Source: Halocatena pleomorpha (lineage in GTDB: Archaea > Halobacteriota > Halobacteria > Halobacteriales > Haloarculaceae). Taken from it: 64,000 bases of DNA. Below, piece by piece: positions 54,609-63,430 of this stretch. Position 1 is the first letter of the stretch, and each line of letters starts with the position of its first letter. The notes under the pieces are model-generated. The model did not search any database and was not told the DNA's origin. It saw nothing but the letters and a program-made list of their open reading frames with translations. The stretch covers positions 1 through 64,000 of the forward strand of contig NZ_RRCH01000014.1 in the NCBI RefSeq assembly GCF_003862495.1, read 5' to 3'. Made by a program: the position numbers and the translations under genes.

Positions 54609-55814
54609 CTATTCGACGTGGAGCGGCAGGGACTCCAGCCCATACACGATCGGGCTGCTCACTGGCTGGAACTGGTCATCGCGCAGTTCGATGGTGTCGT
54701 AGCGGTCGAACAGTGTCGAGAGCGCGACACCGGCCTCAAGTCGTGCGAGGGGTGCACCTAAGCAGTAATGCACACCAGTCCCGAACGCTATATGTCGATT
54801 GGGAGATCGCTCAGGCAGGAATTCGTCTGGATTGTCGAACACGCTCTCGTCGCGGTTGGCGGACCCAATCCACGCCGTAACGCGCTCATCCGCAGCGATC
54901 TCGACACCGTCGATTTCGGTGTCCTCAGTTGCGACGCGAGACATCGCTTGGACGGGTGAACGGAATCGGAGCGCCTCTTCGATCGCCTGTTTGCGGTCGA
55001 CAGCCCCCGACGCAACGGCATGGAGAATGTCCTGTTCGGCAAAGCTCCAGATAGCGTTCGTGATGAGGTTCGTCGTCGTGATGTTTCCCGCAATGAGTAG
55101 CAAAATACAGAATCCGAGCTGCTCGGTCGGTGAGAGTGCCTCGGCGTTCGCGGCAAGTGTGACGAGATCGTCTCGGTCGCTGCCCCGGCGTTCCGTCAAA
55201 GCGTTTCGGAAGAACGACGACATTTCCGCTATTGATTGCGTCCGGTGCTGTTCGTTTTTCCGAAGGGTTTCTTCAGTTTGCTCTCGCGGGGCAGCAACCA
55301 GTGCGTCGGACCACTGCTTGAACTCATCACGACGCTCGGCGGGGATATCGAGCAGTTCCGCGATGACGATGACCGGAAGCGGAAACGAATACGCCGAGAC
55401 GATGTCGAACGTCTCCCCTTCGATGTCGTCAAGCAACGATTCGGCAACGGTTTCGATGTACGGACGACGGTCGCGGATAGCGTCCGGCTGAAAACGGTCG
55501 TCGACAAACTGCCGCAGTCGCTCGTGTTCTGGCGGATCGACGCTGATCATCGACGCCGAAAGTGGACTGGAATCGTCCGCCCCCGAATCGTCGTCGGGTG
55601 GTGTATCCGAGGAAAACGTTTCATAATCTGAGAGCACGGTCCGCACGGCATCGTACTTGAAGACGTCCCACGCACGTCGTTCTTCGTCGTAGGAGACCGG
55701 ACGCTCATCGCGCATTTTCTGATACCAATCGAAGGGATCGAGGCGTCCCTCTCGGTCCTGCAATGGCGCAGGCTGACGGGCGAACACGCCGGACGTGCTG
55801 GGTTCGTTGCTCAT
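54609..55814 (-). CDS. Cytochrome P450
   Basis: 401 residues, usual class I length. Substrate region: PLQDREGRLDPFDWYQKMRDERPV, then MISVDPPEHERLRQFVDDRFQP (the helix C WR/HxR region). Helix I: LLLIAGNITTTNLITNAIW. The K-helix ExxR is EEALRFRSPVQ, and the heme ligand is Cys351 in FGTGVHYCLGAPLARLE. The helix-I motif normally has an acid before the Thr (AGxE/DTT), which is Ile here (AGNITTT), unusual for a monooxygenase. Substrate is unknown. The reductase partner is not in the window. Confidence 0.94.
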   Translation of the reverse strand: MSNEPSTSGVFARQPAPLQDREGRLDPFDWYQKMRDERPVSYDEERRAWDVFKYDAVRTVLSDYETFSSDTPPDDDSGADDSSPLSASMISVDPPEHERLRQFVDDRFQPDAIRDRRPYIETVAESLLDDIEGETFDIVSAYSFPLPVIVIAELLDIPAERRDEFKQWSDALVAAPREQTEETLRKNEQHRTQSIAEMSSFFRNALTERRGSDRDDLVTLAANAEALSPTEQLGFCILLLIAGNITTTNLITNAIWSFAEQDILHAVASGAVDRKQAIEEALRFRSPVQAMSRVATEDTEIDGVEIAADERVTAWIGSANRDESVFDNPDEFLPERSPNRHIAFGTGVHYCLGAPLARLEAGVALSTLFDRYDTIELRDDQFQPVSSPIVYGLESLPLHVE

Positions 55815-55967
55815 CGAATTTAAAGACGCTCTATCGAGTAATAAGCGTTGAGAACATACAGTTATTCCATCAATAATATATTATGACGATACTTCGAGAC
55901 TATTGAAAACGATCGACACTCAATGACTGGACGTCAAGCCCGGACCCCCTGTCGGACGGTCTCGGAA

Positions 55968-56984
55968 TCAGGTTTGATCACTATCAAATACTTTTGCTAA
56001 GCTGTCTCCAATGGCTTTCATTCCTTTGTCTCCCGGATGAAGAAGATCAGCTGTCAATCCGGAGAGAGGCATCAGTTCGGTTCCGTCAATGAGTGAGAGG
56101 GTATCATGGGGGGATGCAGCAACGATAGAGCGTAGTGCGTCTCGGTACGCGTTGGCGTGTTCAGAATCACCCGATTCAGTCACATCGTCGAAGTACGGAA
56201 ATAGTGTAACACAGATGATTTGTTTTTCGGGATGCGCCTCGGCAATCGTATTGACGAACGTATCGGCGCGCTCGTCGAACTCGTCAGGTGAAAATCCGCC
56301 CGTATTCGCCATATTCACGGAGAGCGCGAGCGTCGCCACGTCCCAATCGTCTCGGGTTGCGATGTACTCCGCCATCGAAGACTCGCAGTAGGCCGACCCG
56401 GAACACCCGAAATTCAGTGCGTCATACCCACAGTTCCGGGCAACGTGTGAGACATAGTTCATATGGGTCGCTGACGACGCCGCTCCCTCCGTGATCGACG
56501 TTCCGTACGCGAGATATCGTTTGTCGGGTAGTTCGGTAGCAGCGGGAGGGCGACAGCTGCCGGAAATGTCGTGAACGGCGACTGCGTGGAATCGCTCGAA
56601 CAGTATTCGACAGACGTGGGGATCGAACCGTCCTGTCTCAGTTGTGGTGAGTTCTGTGAGACGATCCGGGATGGTTAGTTCGAGTGTCTTGGGTTCTGGA
56701 CCGATCGCAGTCGGTTCCCACGGCTGGAACGAACCCCAGAACGTTCGAACCCGCGTTCGTTCGACCGCCGAGAGCGTGATCTCGATCGTGTCTTTCTCGG
56801 AGCGCGGAACGAACCTGATCTCACTCCCGGTCGGATGCCGAACGCGCTCGCAGGCGACCTCGTTCAGGCGTTCTCCCACCGTGGCGGGTACCCGACACAA
56901 TCGATCGGCGTCGTTCGCCCACTCTGCAGGTACCGTTTCCGCGACGTTGTGCAGCGAAACTGAGGGGTATTTCGCTATGTCCAT
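55968..56984 (-). CDS. SGNH/GDSL-type esterase
   Basis: 338 residues. The N-terminal 140 residues are a beta-sandwich carbohydrate-binding-like domain. The SGNH hydrolase follows: block I AYGTSITEG (catalytic Ser), the Gly in GCSGSAYCESS, block III LSVNMANTGG (Asn), and block V TADLLHPGDKGMKAIG (Asp/His). This is the layout of carbohydrate esterases that remove acetyl groups from sugars (CE2-like or DUF4886-like). It is 129 bp downstream of the broken binding-protein gene on the same strand, so a joint role in handling an acylated glycan is possible. There is no signal peptide. Confidence 0.88.
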   Translation of the reverse strand: MDIAKYPSVSLHNVAETVPAEWANDADRLCRVPATVGERLNEVACERVRHPTGSEIRFVPRSEKDTIEITLSAVERTRVRTFWGSFQPWEPTAIGPEPKTLELTIPDRLTELTTTETGRFDPHVCRILFERFHAVAVHDISGSCRPPAATELPDKRYLAYGTSITEGAASSATHMNYVSHVARNCGYDALNFGCSGSAYCESSMAEYIATRDDWDVATLALSVNMANTGGFSPDEFDERADTFVNTIAEAHPEKQIICVTLFPYFDDVTESGDSEHANAYRDALRSIVAASPHDTLSLIDGTELMPLSGLTADLLHPGDKGMKAIGDSLAKVFDSDQT

Positions 56985-57113
56985 GTAGTTCCGCTCCGGC
57001 GTTCAGGGAAACCCGTGGACTTCCTATCGCCTCGTTCGCCCGGCCGTTTTAGTTTGTCTCTCGCCAACAGCATGAACTGAAGACGCGCAGTCATCGTCTG
57101 CCATCCAGCGGAG

Positions 57114-58864
57114 TTACCCATCATATTGGAGTTCACCCTCGTGAATCCACCAGAACTGTGGCCACTTGACGCGCCAATTGGTGCTCTCTTTTTTCGGAAT
57201 CGTCCATTCGTCGTTTGTCACCCACGACTGTTCGTATTTTGAGACGAGTCCGAGGAACGGGAGTTCGATGTGGTTGTGCCACGCAGCTCGTTGGACGAAC
57301 GGGCGTGACTTGTCATCACTGGGTTGCTGTGCGATTTTCTCGGTCTCCTCTAAGGGAGTGATCGTCATCTCGCCTCCGTCTCGTCCGGGAATCGTCTGTT
57401 CGGATTTGGCTTTCTCCCGGTAGTTGTGCCCGCCACCGATCTCCGATTCCCACAGCTGGTAGTACAGTGGGAAATATGGGAACGTCGACCGTGAGCCCCC
57501 CGGCAGCCAGTAGAGACTCCCCATCGTGAAGTTGCTGTCCGAGTAGCGACTGAACCAGTCGTTCGTTGGCAGCGTGCTGATCGAGAAGTCAAAGCCGAAG
57601 TTGTTCAGTTGATCGATAACCGTGCTGGTCATCGTCGTCCAGTCCGACCACCCCGCCGGCGAGTAGTACTCTCCGCTGATGGCGTTTCCATCCGAGTCTG
57701 TCCACGTGCCGTTCTGCTTGGAGTAGCCGGCGTCTTGGAGTAGTTTGGTGGCTTTCTCGGTTTGACTTGACTTGGGCCCGTACGTCTCGAAATCGCTCAT
57801 CCAGTCACCGAGCCAGTACTCCTGATCTTTGGGCGCGATCCCACAGGGAATCTGATTGACGAATTTCGAGCGCGGCCCGGCGTTGTCGACGATCTGCTGT
57901 CGATTGATGACGTGGGCGACCGCTTGCCGAACTGCACGTTTACCGAAATGCGGATCGTCATGGTTGAACACGACGCCGTACCCCCACTTCGCAGGAATGT
58001 TGACCTCTACCACGTGATCGGGAAACTTTTTTCGATCTCTGGCGGCACGAACGCACTCGTCGCTGCATCGATCTCCCTGCCAGAGATCAGTGCCTGGTGC
58101 TGAGCGGTAGCGCCCCCTTCGTTGTCGATGAGATACGTGTTGAAATTCACATTATCAGACTTATAGAAGTGCTTATTACGCTCGAATTCGAACGCCTGAC
58201 GATCTTTGTTAACGAACGAGAATGGCCCACTGGCGACAGGATCCTCCCACGCCCACTGGAGGAACTCCGATTCGGACGCGTCGAGCCATCGTTCGTGAGT
58301 TTGGGCCTTCACATCGACGAAAAAGTTCGTGAGCTCGAACTTGATGATTCGGGGGTTCGTTGATCCCGAGAGACGTAGTCGGGCAGTCTTGTCATCGACG
58401 ATTTTGTAGTTGTCGAGATAGCCCCACAGAGAACTACTGGCCTTCTTCGCCAACTGGAGTTGGACATCGAGATCCTCGGTCGTCCATTCGTCGCCGTCGT
58501 CCCACGTCAGATCGTCACGGAACGTCACTGTGGTTTCCTGATCGGAAATCTTGAGATCGCTGAGTGCACCATAGAGGAACTTGTCGTCGTTGAACGAGTA
58601 TTTCAAGAACGGTGCGAATACACAGCGGCCAGCCGGCCAACAGTAGTTCTGCGTGGCGTAGGAATTGAAGTGGAGATCCACCGGGTTTCCGTTGTATGCG
58701 TTGATGAGGGCAGCGTCGCTGGTTCCACCTCTTCCATCGCTGTCACCACTCAAATTGCCCGTACAACCAGCAAGCACAGCCATACCGGATGCCCCAGTGG
58801 CCACCAGCAGCTTCCGCCGACTGATCGTGTTGCTGGTATCGCTACGACTGTTTTGTGATAACAT
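57114..58864 (-). pseudogene. ABC transporter substrate-binding lipoprotein (SBP_bac_5), one frameshift
   Basis: From the ATG at 58864 the first frame gives MLSQNSRSDTSNTISRRKLL and VATGASGMAVLAGCTGN, a Tat signal with an LAGC lipobox. Mature motifs are LTWDDGDEWTTEDLDVQLQLAKKA and WEDPVASGPFSFVNKDRQAFEFERN, as in family 5 peptide/oligosaccharide binding proteins. The frame breaks near 58019 (EKSFP, then a stop) and continues in the next frame as VEVNIPAKWGYGVVFNHDDPHFGKRAVRQAVAHVINRQQI to the stop at 57114. Restoring one base gives about 583 residues, the full length. No permease or ATPase genes lie beside it. TTTATTAT lies 25 bp before the start. Confidence 0.88.
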
Positions 58865-59429
58865 GTCGTCCACGAACATACGATCGATAATAAATATTGC
58901 GAATATTGCAAAAGATGACGACAAAATGGCGGTGTTCTGATCAGCAGTGATACGAACAGTTACACAATACATCGTCACAGAGTAGTCGGCAAATACGTCC
59001 CTGTTCCCGCTATGCTGATCAGTCCGCTGTCGAGTGGTTTTTGAGTATATTCTCCAGTCCAGAGCTGTAATCCCTCCGCTTGCAGGTGGTTAAAATCAGA
59101 TACGACACTTCATTTTTCCTCGTTCGTTTTCATGAAGATGAACGGCTTTATTCCACAGGCTGTTGTAAGTTCTTCGTTTCTTATGGTTTCAAATCTAGGT
59201 CTCTTTCGACTGAAGATCGTACAGACGAGTACTATCGAGTTCGATACCGTCGGCGTTTGTCGTTATTATAATGTACTCGATGGTAAACGAGTCGGTGACA
59301 ACGGTGTCCTCCTCACGAGCGTCTCAGTCCGCCTTCGTCGGTGTCCATTACACTCGTACTATCGTAATCTGTGTCATCTTCTCTGGGTGAACCAAACAGA
59401 ACGATAACCACCGTAAGTGATGTCGTCGG
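58865..59429. other. Intergenic region without a supported gene
   Basis: 565 bp. The plus frame 59132-59407 (91 codons) is open but unrecognised and lacks a clear promoter. The binding-protein gene's TATA box is at the 58.89 kb end. Confidence 0.4.
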
Positions 59430-59678
59430 TCAGGAACAATGCTCCTCTGCAATCCGTTCGAGTGTCTCGTACTCTCCGTGTGAGTACGCGTCTGTAACAG
59501 CAACTGTACCGAGATCGATAGGACCCTTCGAGACAGCTTCCTCGTTGATCGGCCCGTTTGCCCCTCGTCTGAGTGTACCAGCAACACCGCTACCCATCCG
59601 AAGGCTCGTCCAGGCAGCGTTCACCAGCACGTCGGCACGCTGAGCAGCGATGTCTCCCTGTACGACGGTGAATTCCAC
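59430..59678 (-). pseudogene. Macro-domain protein with internal deletion
   Basis: 82 residues: MEFTVVQGDIAAQRADVLVNAAWTSLRMGSGVAGTLRRGANGPINEEAVSKGPIDLG, then VAVTDAYSHGEYETLERIAEEHC. The first 68 residues match the start of haloarchaeal macro domains (ADP-ribose-binding; usually QGDI...DALVNAA, then GSGVAGAL). The last part, YETLERIAEE, matches their C-terminal helix, which normally lies about 100 residues later. The 'AY' at the junction recurs at both places in intact relatives, suggesting an in-frame deletion. The ADP-ribose pocket (GxGxxG and second-half loops) would be gone. Confidence 0.7.
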
Positions 59679-60061
59679 ACCGATAGTTGAGCAGACACTG
59701 TAAAAGCACCATCGATGAAATGATCTTGGTGATGAAGTTCGACACCAGTGATGTAGCCAGTTGTAAGAATCATGCTTGAAGAAAGTGAATAAATAACATA
59801 TTGAGTTCTTGTAGCATATAACTCCTTCATCAGCCCAACACTACCCGTAAGGAACTAAGAATACTGGATTTGGGTTGTAGTAAATTGACACAAATAAAAC
59901 AATTCGACAGAGACAAGGGATCGTCGCTCTGACTCGGATTGTACGAAGATGACTACGAGAGATTGTCAAAGCACGAATCAAAACGTCCGCGGCGTGTTCA
60001 TGAGAACAGGCAACGACCGAGCTATTTCCTATCGACGGCAGAACGCGTTTCAGATCGGACG

Positions 60062-61393
60062 ATGAGCGAATACGACGAAGACACACACGGCGTCACGGGT
60101 ACTCCGAAACAGGGATTGCTCACGGCTACCGTCGGGTTTTTCGCTGGTTTGACAACCATCGTTTTCTACGGCGCTGCAGGTCCCATATTCGAGGAACAGT
60201 TGGCGCTGACTGGTATTTTTCACGGACTGTTGTTAGCGTCCCCCCACCTCAGCAAGGCCGTTCTCAGGATCCCGTTCGGTGCATGGGTGGACGAAGTTGG
60301 TGGCCGAAAACCGATGCTCATCCTGTTAGCGTCAACTGTCGTCGGGATCGCTGGGCTGGTCGTGACGCTGTTTCTGACGTATCCCGAGAACTTCGATATG
60401 GGTCTGTACCCGTTGTTGGTCTTGTTCGGGCTTTTGGCGGGCGCTGGTGGTGCCACGTTCTCCGTCGGAATTTCTCAAACCTCCTATTGGTATCCGAGCG
60501 ATAAGCAGGGGTTCGCAATGGGAGCGTTCGCCGGTATCGGGAATATCGGTCCGGGTATGGTGACGTATGCTCTGCCCGTGTTGATCGGTATCGGCGGGCT
60601 GACGCTGGCGTATTCGACGTGGCTCGGGTTCGTGGTCGTCGTCACCGTCGCGTACGGACTCCTTGCCGTCAACCCTTACTACTTCCAGCTACTTGACAAC
60701 GGAGCTGACGAAACGGACGCTCAGGAAACCGCGAGCAAACTCGGGCAAGACATTTTCCCCTCTGGTAACGCGTGGGACTCGCTGCGAGAGTCAGCTACAA
60801 TCCGCCGAACGTGGGTTTTGGTGTTCCTGTACACTGTCTCGTTCGGTGGAGGATTCACGTCACTGTCTGCTTGGTTCCCAACGTACTGGGATCTATTTCA
60901 TGGGTTTGATCTCTCGACAGCGGGCTTGTTGACAGGCATTTTCATCGTCTACGGATCACTCATCAGGGTCCCTGGCGGCAGCATCAGCGATCGATTCGGT
61001 GGTGAAAACGTCGCGATCGTGAGTTTCATCGTTATGGCAGCCGGTGCGGGAATCATGACGATTGCGACGGGGGTCTGGCTCGCTCTCACCGGAATGATGG
61101 TCCTCGGAACCGGAATGGGAATCGCAAACGCGGCTGTGTTCGAGTTGGTACCGAAGTTCGTTCCGGAAGCCGTCGGCGGTGCGTCCGGGTGGATTAGTGG
61201 CATCGGCGGGGGTGGGACCCTGGTCATCCTCCCGGTGCTGGGCTACTACGTGGATTTCCTCGGTCACATTGGTTACGCACGAGGGTTTTCCCTCTTCGTG
61301 GTGTTGAGCGTGATCTGTGCCGGCGTCGCGTTGACACTGAAAATTTACGATCCGGGCGTCTCAGAGCCGGTCGAGGACACGCCGGTTCACTGA
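60062..61393 (+). CDS. MFS transporter, nitrate/nitrite porter (NarK) type
   Basis: 443 residues, twelve helices, start at 60062. The NNP-family signatures are clear: GPIFEEQLALTGIFHGLLLASPHLSKAVLRIPFGAWVDEVGGRKPML, then LLAGAGGATFSVGISQTSYWYPSDKQGFAMGAFAGIGNIGPG, and GMGIANAAVFELVPKFVPEAVGGASGWISGIGGGGTL in the second half. These GxGxxxFxxGxxxxSxWYPxxxQG motifs are those of nitrate/nitrite porters. It may import nitrate or export nitrite; no nitrate reductase or nitrite reductase gene lies nearby. It is convergent with a USP gene. Confidence 0.92.
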   Translation: MSEYDEDTHGVTGTPKQGLLTATVGFFAGLTTIVFYGAAGPIFEEQLALTGIFHGLLLASPHLSKAVLRIPFGAWVDEVGGRKPMLILLASTVVGIAGLVVTLFLTYPENFDMGLYPLLVLFGLLAGAGGATFSVGISQTSYWYPSDKQGFAMGAFAGIGNIGPGMVTYALPVLIGIGGLTLAYSTWLGFVVVVTVAYGLLAVNPYYFQLLDNGADETDAQETASKLGQDIFPSGNAWDSLRESATIRRTWVLVFLYTVSFGGGFTSLSAWFPTYWDLFHGFDLSTAGLLTGIFIVYGSLIRVPGGSISDRFGGENVAIVSFIVMAAGAGIMTIATGVWLALTGMMVLGTGMGIANAAVFELVPKFVPEAVGGASGWISGIGGGGTLVILPVLGYYVDFLGHIGYARGFSLFVVLSVICAGVALTLKIYDPGVSEPVEDTPVH

Positions 61394-61444
61394 GACAGTT
61401 CTCTTAAGTATTTGTCGGGATGTGAGTTCTGACAAACGTGTTTT

Positions 61445-61891
61445 TTACGTCTCCGGTTCCCGGCGCACGGTCAAGACAGGGTTTTCAGCGTGACGAACAA
61501 CGTTCTCAGTCACGCTTCCGAGCAGTGCTCGTCTGACGCCGGTCCGACCGTGTGTTCCCATCACGATCAGATCGATGTCATGCTCGGTCGCGTAGGCAAG
61601 GATGTCGTCGTGGGGATTCCCACGCCGGACAGCGGTTCGAGCGTCGATTCCCCGGTCCGCTGCCTGATCAGCGACCACAGTAGTGGTCTCGTGGCCGGTC
61701 TTTTCGAGCGCGTTTAACAGATTGTCGAGACCAGGAACCCCCTCACCGGTACCGGAAACCGCTGCCGGTTGATTGACGATGTACAGGACGTGGAGCACCG
61801 CATTGTGGATATCAGCGAGATTTATCGCCGTTTCCACTGCTGGTCTGACTGCTGCGCTGCCGTCCGTCGGAATGAGGATTCGATCGAACAT
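61445..61891 (-). CDS. Universal stress protein (UspA)
   Basis: 148 residues from the ATG at 61891: MFDRILIPTDGSAAVRPAVETAINLA, VLHVLYIVNQPA, and HDIDLIVMGTHGRTGVRRALLGSVTENVVRHAENPVLTVR. The ATP-binding GxxGxxxxxxxxxGS motif is intact. The in-frame ATG at 61945 adds 18 unmatched residues. It is convergent with the NarK-type gene (51-bp gap). Confidence 0.94.
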   Translation of the reverse strand: MFDRILIPTDGSAAVRPAVETAINLADIHNAVLHVLYIVNQPAAVSGTGEGVPGLDNLLNALEKTGHETTTVVADQAADRGIDARTAVRRGNPHDDILAYATEHDIDLIVMGTHGRTGVRRALLGSVTENVVRHAENPVLTVRREPET

Positions 61892-62048
61892 GGGTTCATC
61901 GCTCTCGTTTCGTGGTAACAGGTGTCGAGGTATAACGTTGATCAATCGGCCCCCTTTGGTGCCGATTCTCCAATATCAGGTGACACGTTCCGTCCGTTGA
62001 TATTGCCGGGCGCACGCTTACCCGTTCGGTCAAATAACGTTCTGTACG

Positions 62049-62210
62049 ATGGTTTGGGAGTTCCAATGTCCGGTCGATGGGTGTGAGTTTTCGAAGCAGG
62101 CGAACAGAGAATCGACAGTCATCGAGAGCGCTCAGGATCACACACGAAACACGCACGGTTCCACACCGACTCGCGAGGAGATTGAACAGTACGTCATCGG
62201 CCCGGGATGA
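62049..62210 (+). CDS. Small CPxxGC/HxxxxH protein (DUF1059-like)
   Basis: 53 codons, too short for a 60-codon cut-off: MVWEFQCPVDGCEFSKQANR, ESTVIESAQDHTRNTHGST, PTREEIEQYVIGPG and stop. The arrangement Cys-Pro-x-x-Gly-Cys followed by D-H-T-x-x-T-H (Cys7, Cys12, His31, His36) is a small zinc-binding-like unit, and the ESTVIESAQDHTRNTHG part resembles the DUF1059 family (VxxHAxxxHG). It is a credible intact gene with an in-frame ATG and a clear stop. Its function is unknown; the family is found across haloarchaea, often near stress or transporter genes. Confidence 0.7.
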   Translation: MVWEFQCPVDGCEFSKQANRESTVIESAQDHTRNTHGSTPTREEIEQYVIGPG

Positions 62211-62290
62211 TGGTCGGATCGTAGATCCTTGTGTCGGCCGGTTTATGAAACCCGAGCGAATTAGTGAATAGGGACCAACTATCACAGTCG

Positions 62291-63430
62291 ATGGCACACG
62301 AGATGTGGACGGAAGAACGGCCACCAGAGGATTTCTACCGAATCCTTGATCCGAATGGGGAATTGCAGACAGATCCTCCCGAACTGGACGAAGAGGAGCT
62401 ACTGAAACTGTATCGGACGTTCATCGCGACGCGGATACTTGAAGAGAAGATGTTGAATATGCAACGCAGCGGGGAGGTCAGCCTCGTCGCGCGGACACTC
62501 GGAGAAGAGGCCACGCCACTCGGGTGTGCCGCGGCCCTGCAACCCGACGACTGGATATTTTACACGTATCGGCAAACACCGGCACTACTCTACTGGAAAC
62601 TGCCCATGGTAGAGGTGATCGCCAGCGCCACCGGACGTGAACCCGAAACGATCGCTGAGCAGGTAGACACCGAAGACACTCCCGTGAATTTTTCCCCGGA
62701 TTACACGCCGATCGGGACGAACGTCGTCAACGGAGTTGGTGCAGCTATGACAGACGCGTTCAACGACCGAGACACCGTTACGATGGTGTTTACCGGTGAT
62801 GGATCAACTAGCCAAGGCGCGTTTCACGACGGGATGAACTTCGCCGGTGTTTTCGATGTTCCGGCAGTTATCGTCTGTCAAAACAACCAGTGGGCGATCT
62901 CCGAACCCGCACACCGTCAGACCGGTAGCGAGACGTTCGCTCAGAAAGCCGACGCGTATGGACTGCCCAGCGCCCGCGTAGATGGGAACGACGTGTTCGC
63001 CGTCTATGAGACGGCGCGTACGGCAGTCGAACGCGCTCGATCGGGTAACGGGGCGACGTTCATCGAGTGTGTAACGTACCGGATGGGGGCGCACAACACG
63101 TCGGACAATCCGAACCGGTATCGGGACGACAGCGAGCAACGGGCGTACTGGGAGGATCGGGATCCGGTCGATCGATACGAAACGTATCTCCGGGACCAAG
63201 GGATTCTCGAAGACGATACCGAAGCGGAGTTGCGGGATGGGATCAACGATCAGGTTGACGATGCCGTTGAGCGAGTCCGTTCGATCTCGACTTCGGAACC
63301 GGAGCGGATGTTTGACACCATCCTCCACGGCGAATCGTGGCGCGAACGCCACCAGCGAGCGGAACTGCACCGAGAACTGAACGACATGAATCCGTTTGTC
63401 GATTTCACCGGGGAGGGGTTCGATGAGTAA
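62291..63430 (+). CDS. 2-oxoacid dehydrogenase E1 component, alpha subunit
   Basis: 379 residues from ATG 62291; GTG 62264 is an alternative. The N-terminal segment (YRILDPNGELQTDPPELDEEELLKLYRTFIATRILEEKMLNMQRSGEV) is the alpha-subunit start. The thiamine diphosphate motif is GDGSTSQGAFHDGMNFAGVFDVPAVIVCQNNQWAIS, and YRMGAHNTSDNPNRYR is the phosphorylation/active loop of E1 alpha. With E1 beta it decarboxylates pyruvate or a branched 2-oxoacid and transfers the acyl group to E2. In haloarchaea the natural substrate of these complexes is often uncertain. A TTTATGAAA at 62242-62250 sits about 45 bp upstream. The stop overlaps E1 beta's start by eight bases. Confidence 0.95.
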   Translation: MAHEMWTEERPPEDFYRILDPNGELQTDPPELDEEELLKLYRTFIATRILEEKMLNMQRSGEVSLVARTLGEEATPLGCAAALQPDDWIFYTYRQTPALLYWKLPMVEVIASATGREPETIAEQVDTEDTPVNFSPDYTPIGTNVVNGVGAAMTDAFNDRDTVTMVFTGDGSTSQGAFHDGMNFAGVFDVPAVIVCQNNQWAISEPAHRQTGSETFAQKADAYGLPSARVDGNDVFAVYETARTAVERARSGNGATFIECVTYRMGAHNTSDNPNRYRDDSEQRAYWEDRDPVDRYETYLRDQGILEDDTEAELRDGINDQVDDAVERVRSISTSEPERMFDTILHGESWRERHQRAELHRELNDMNPFVDFTGEGFDE

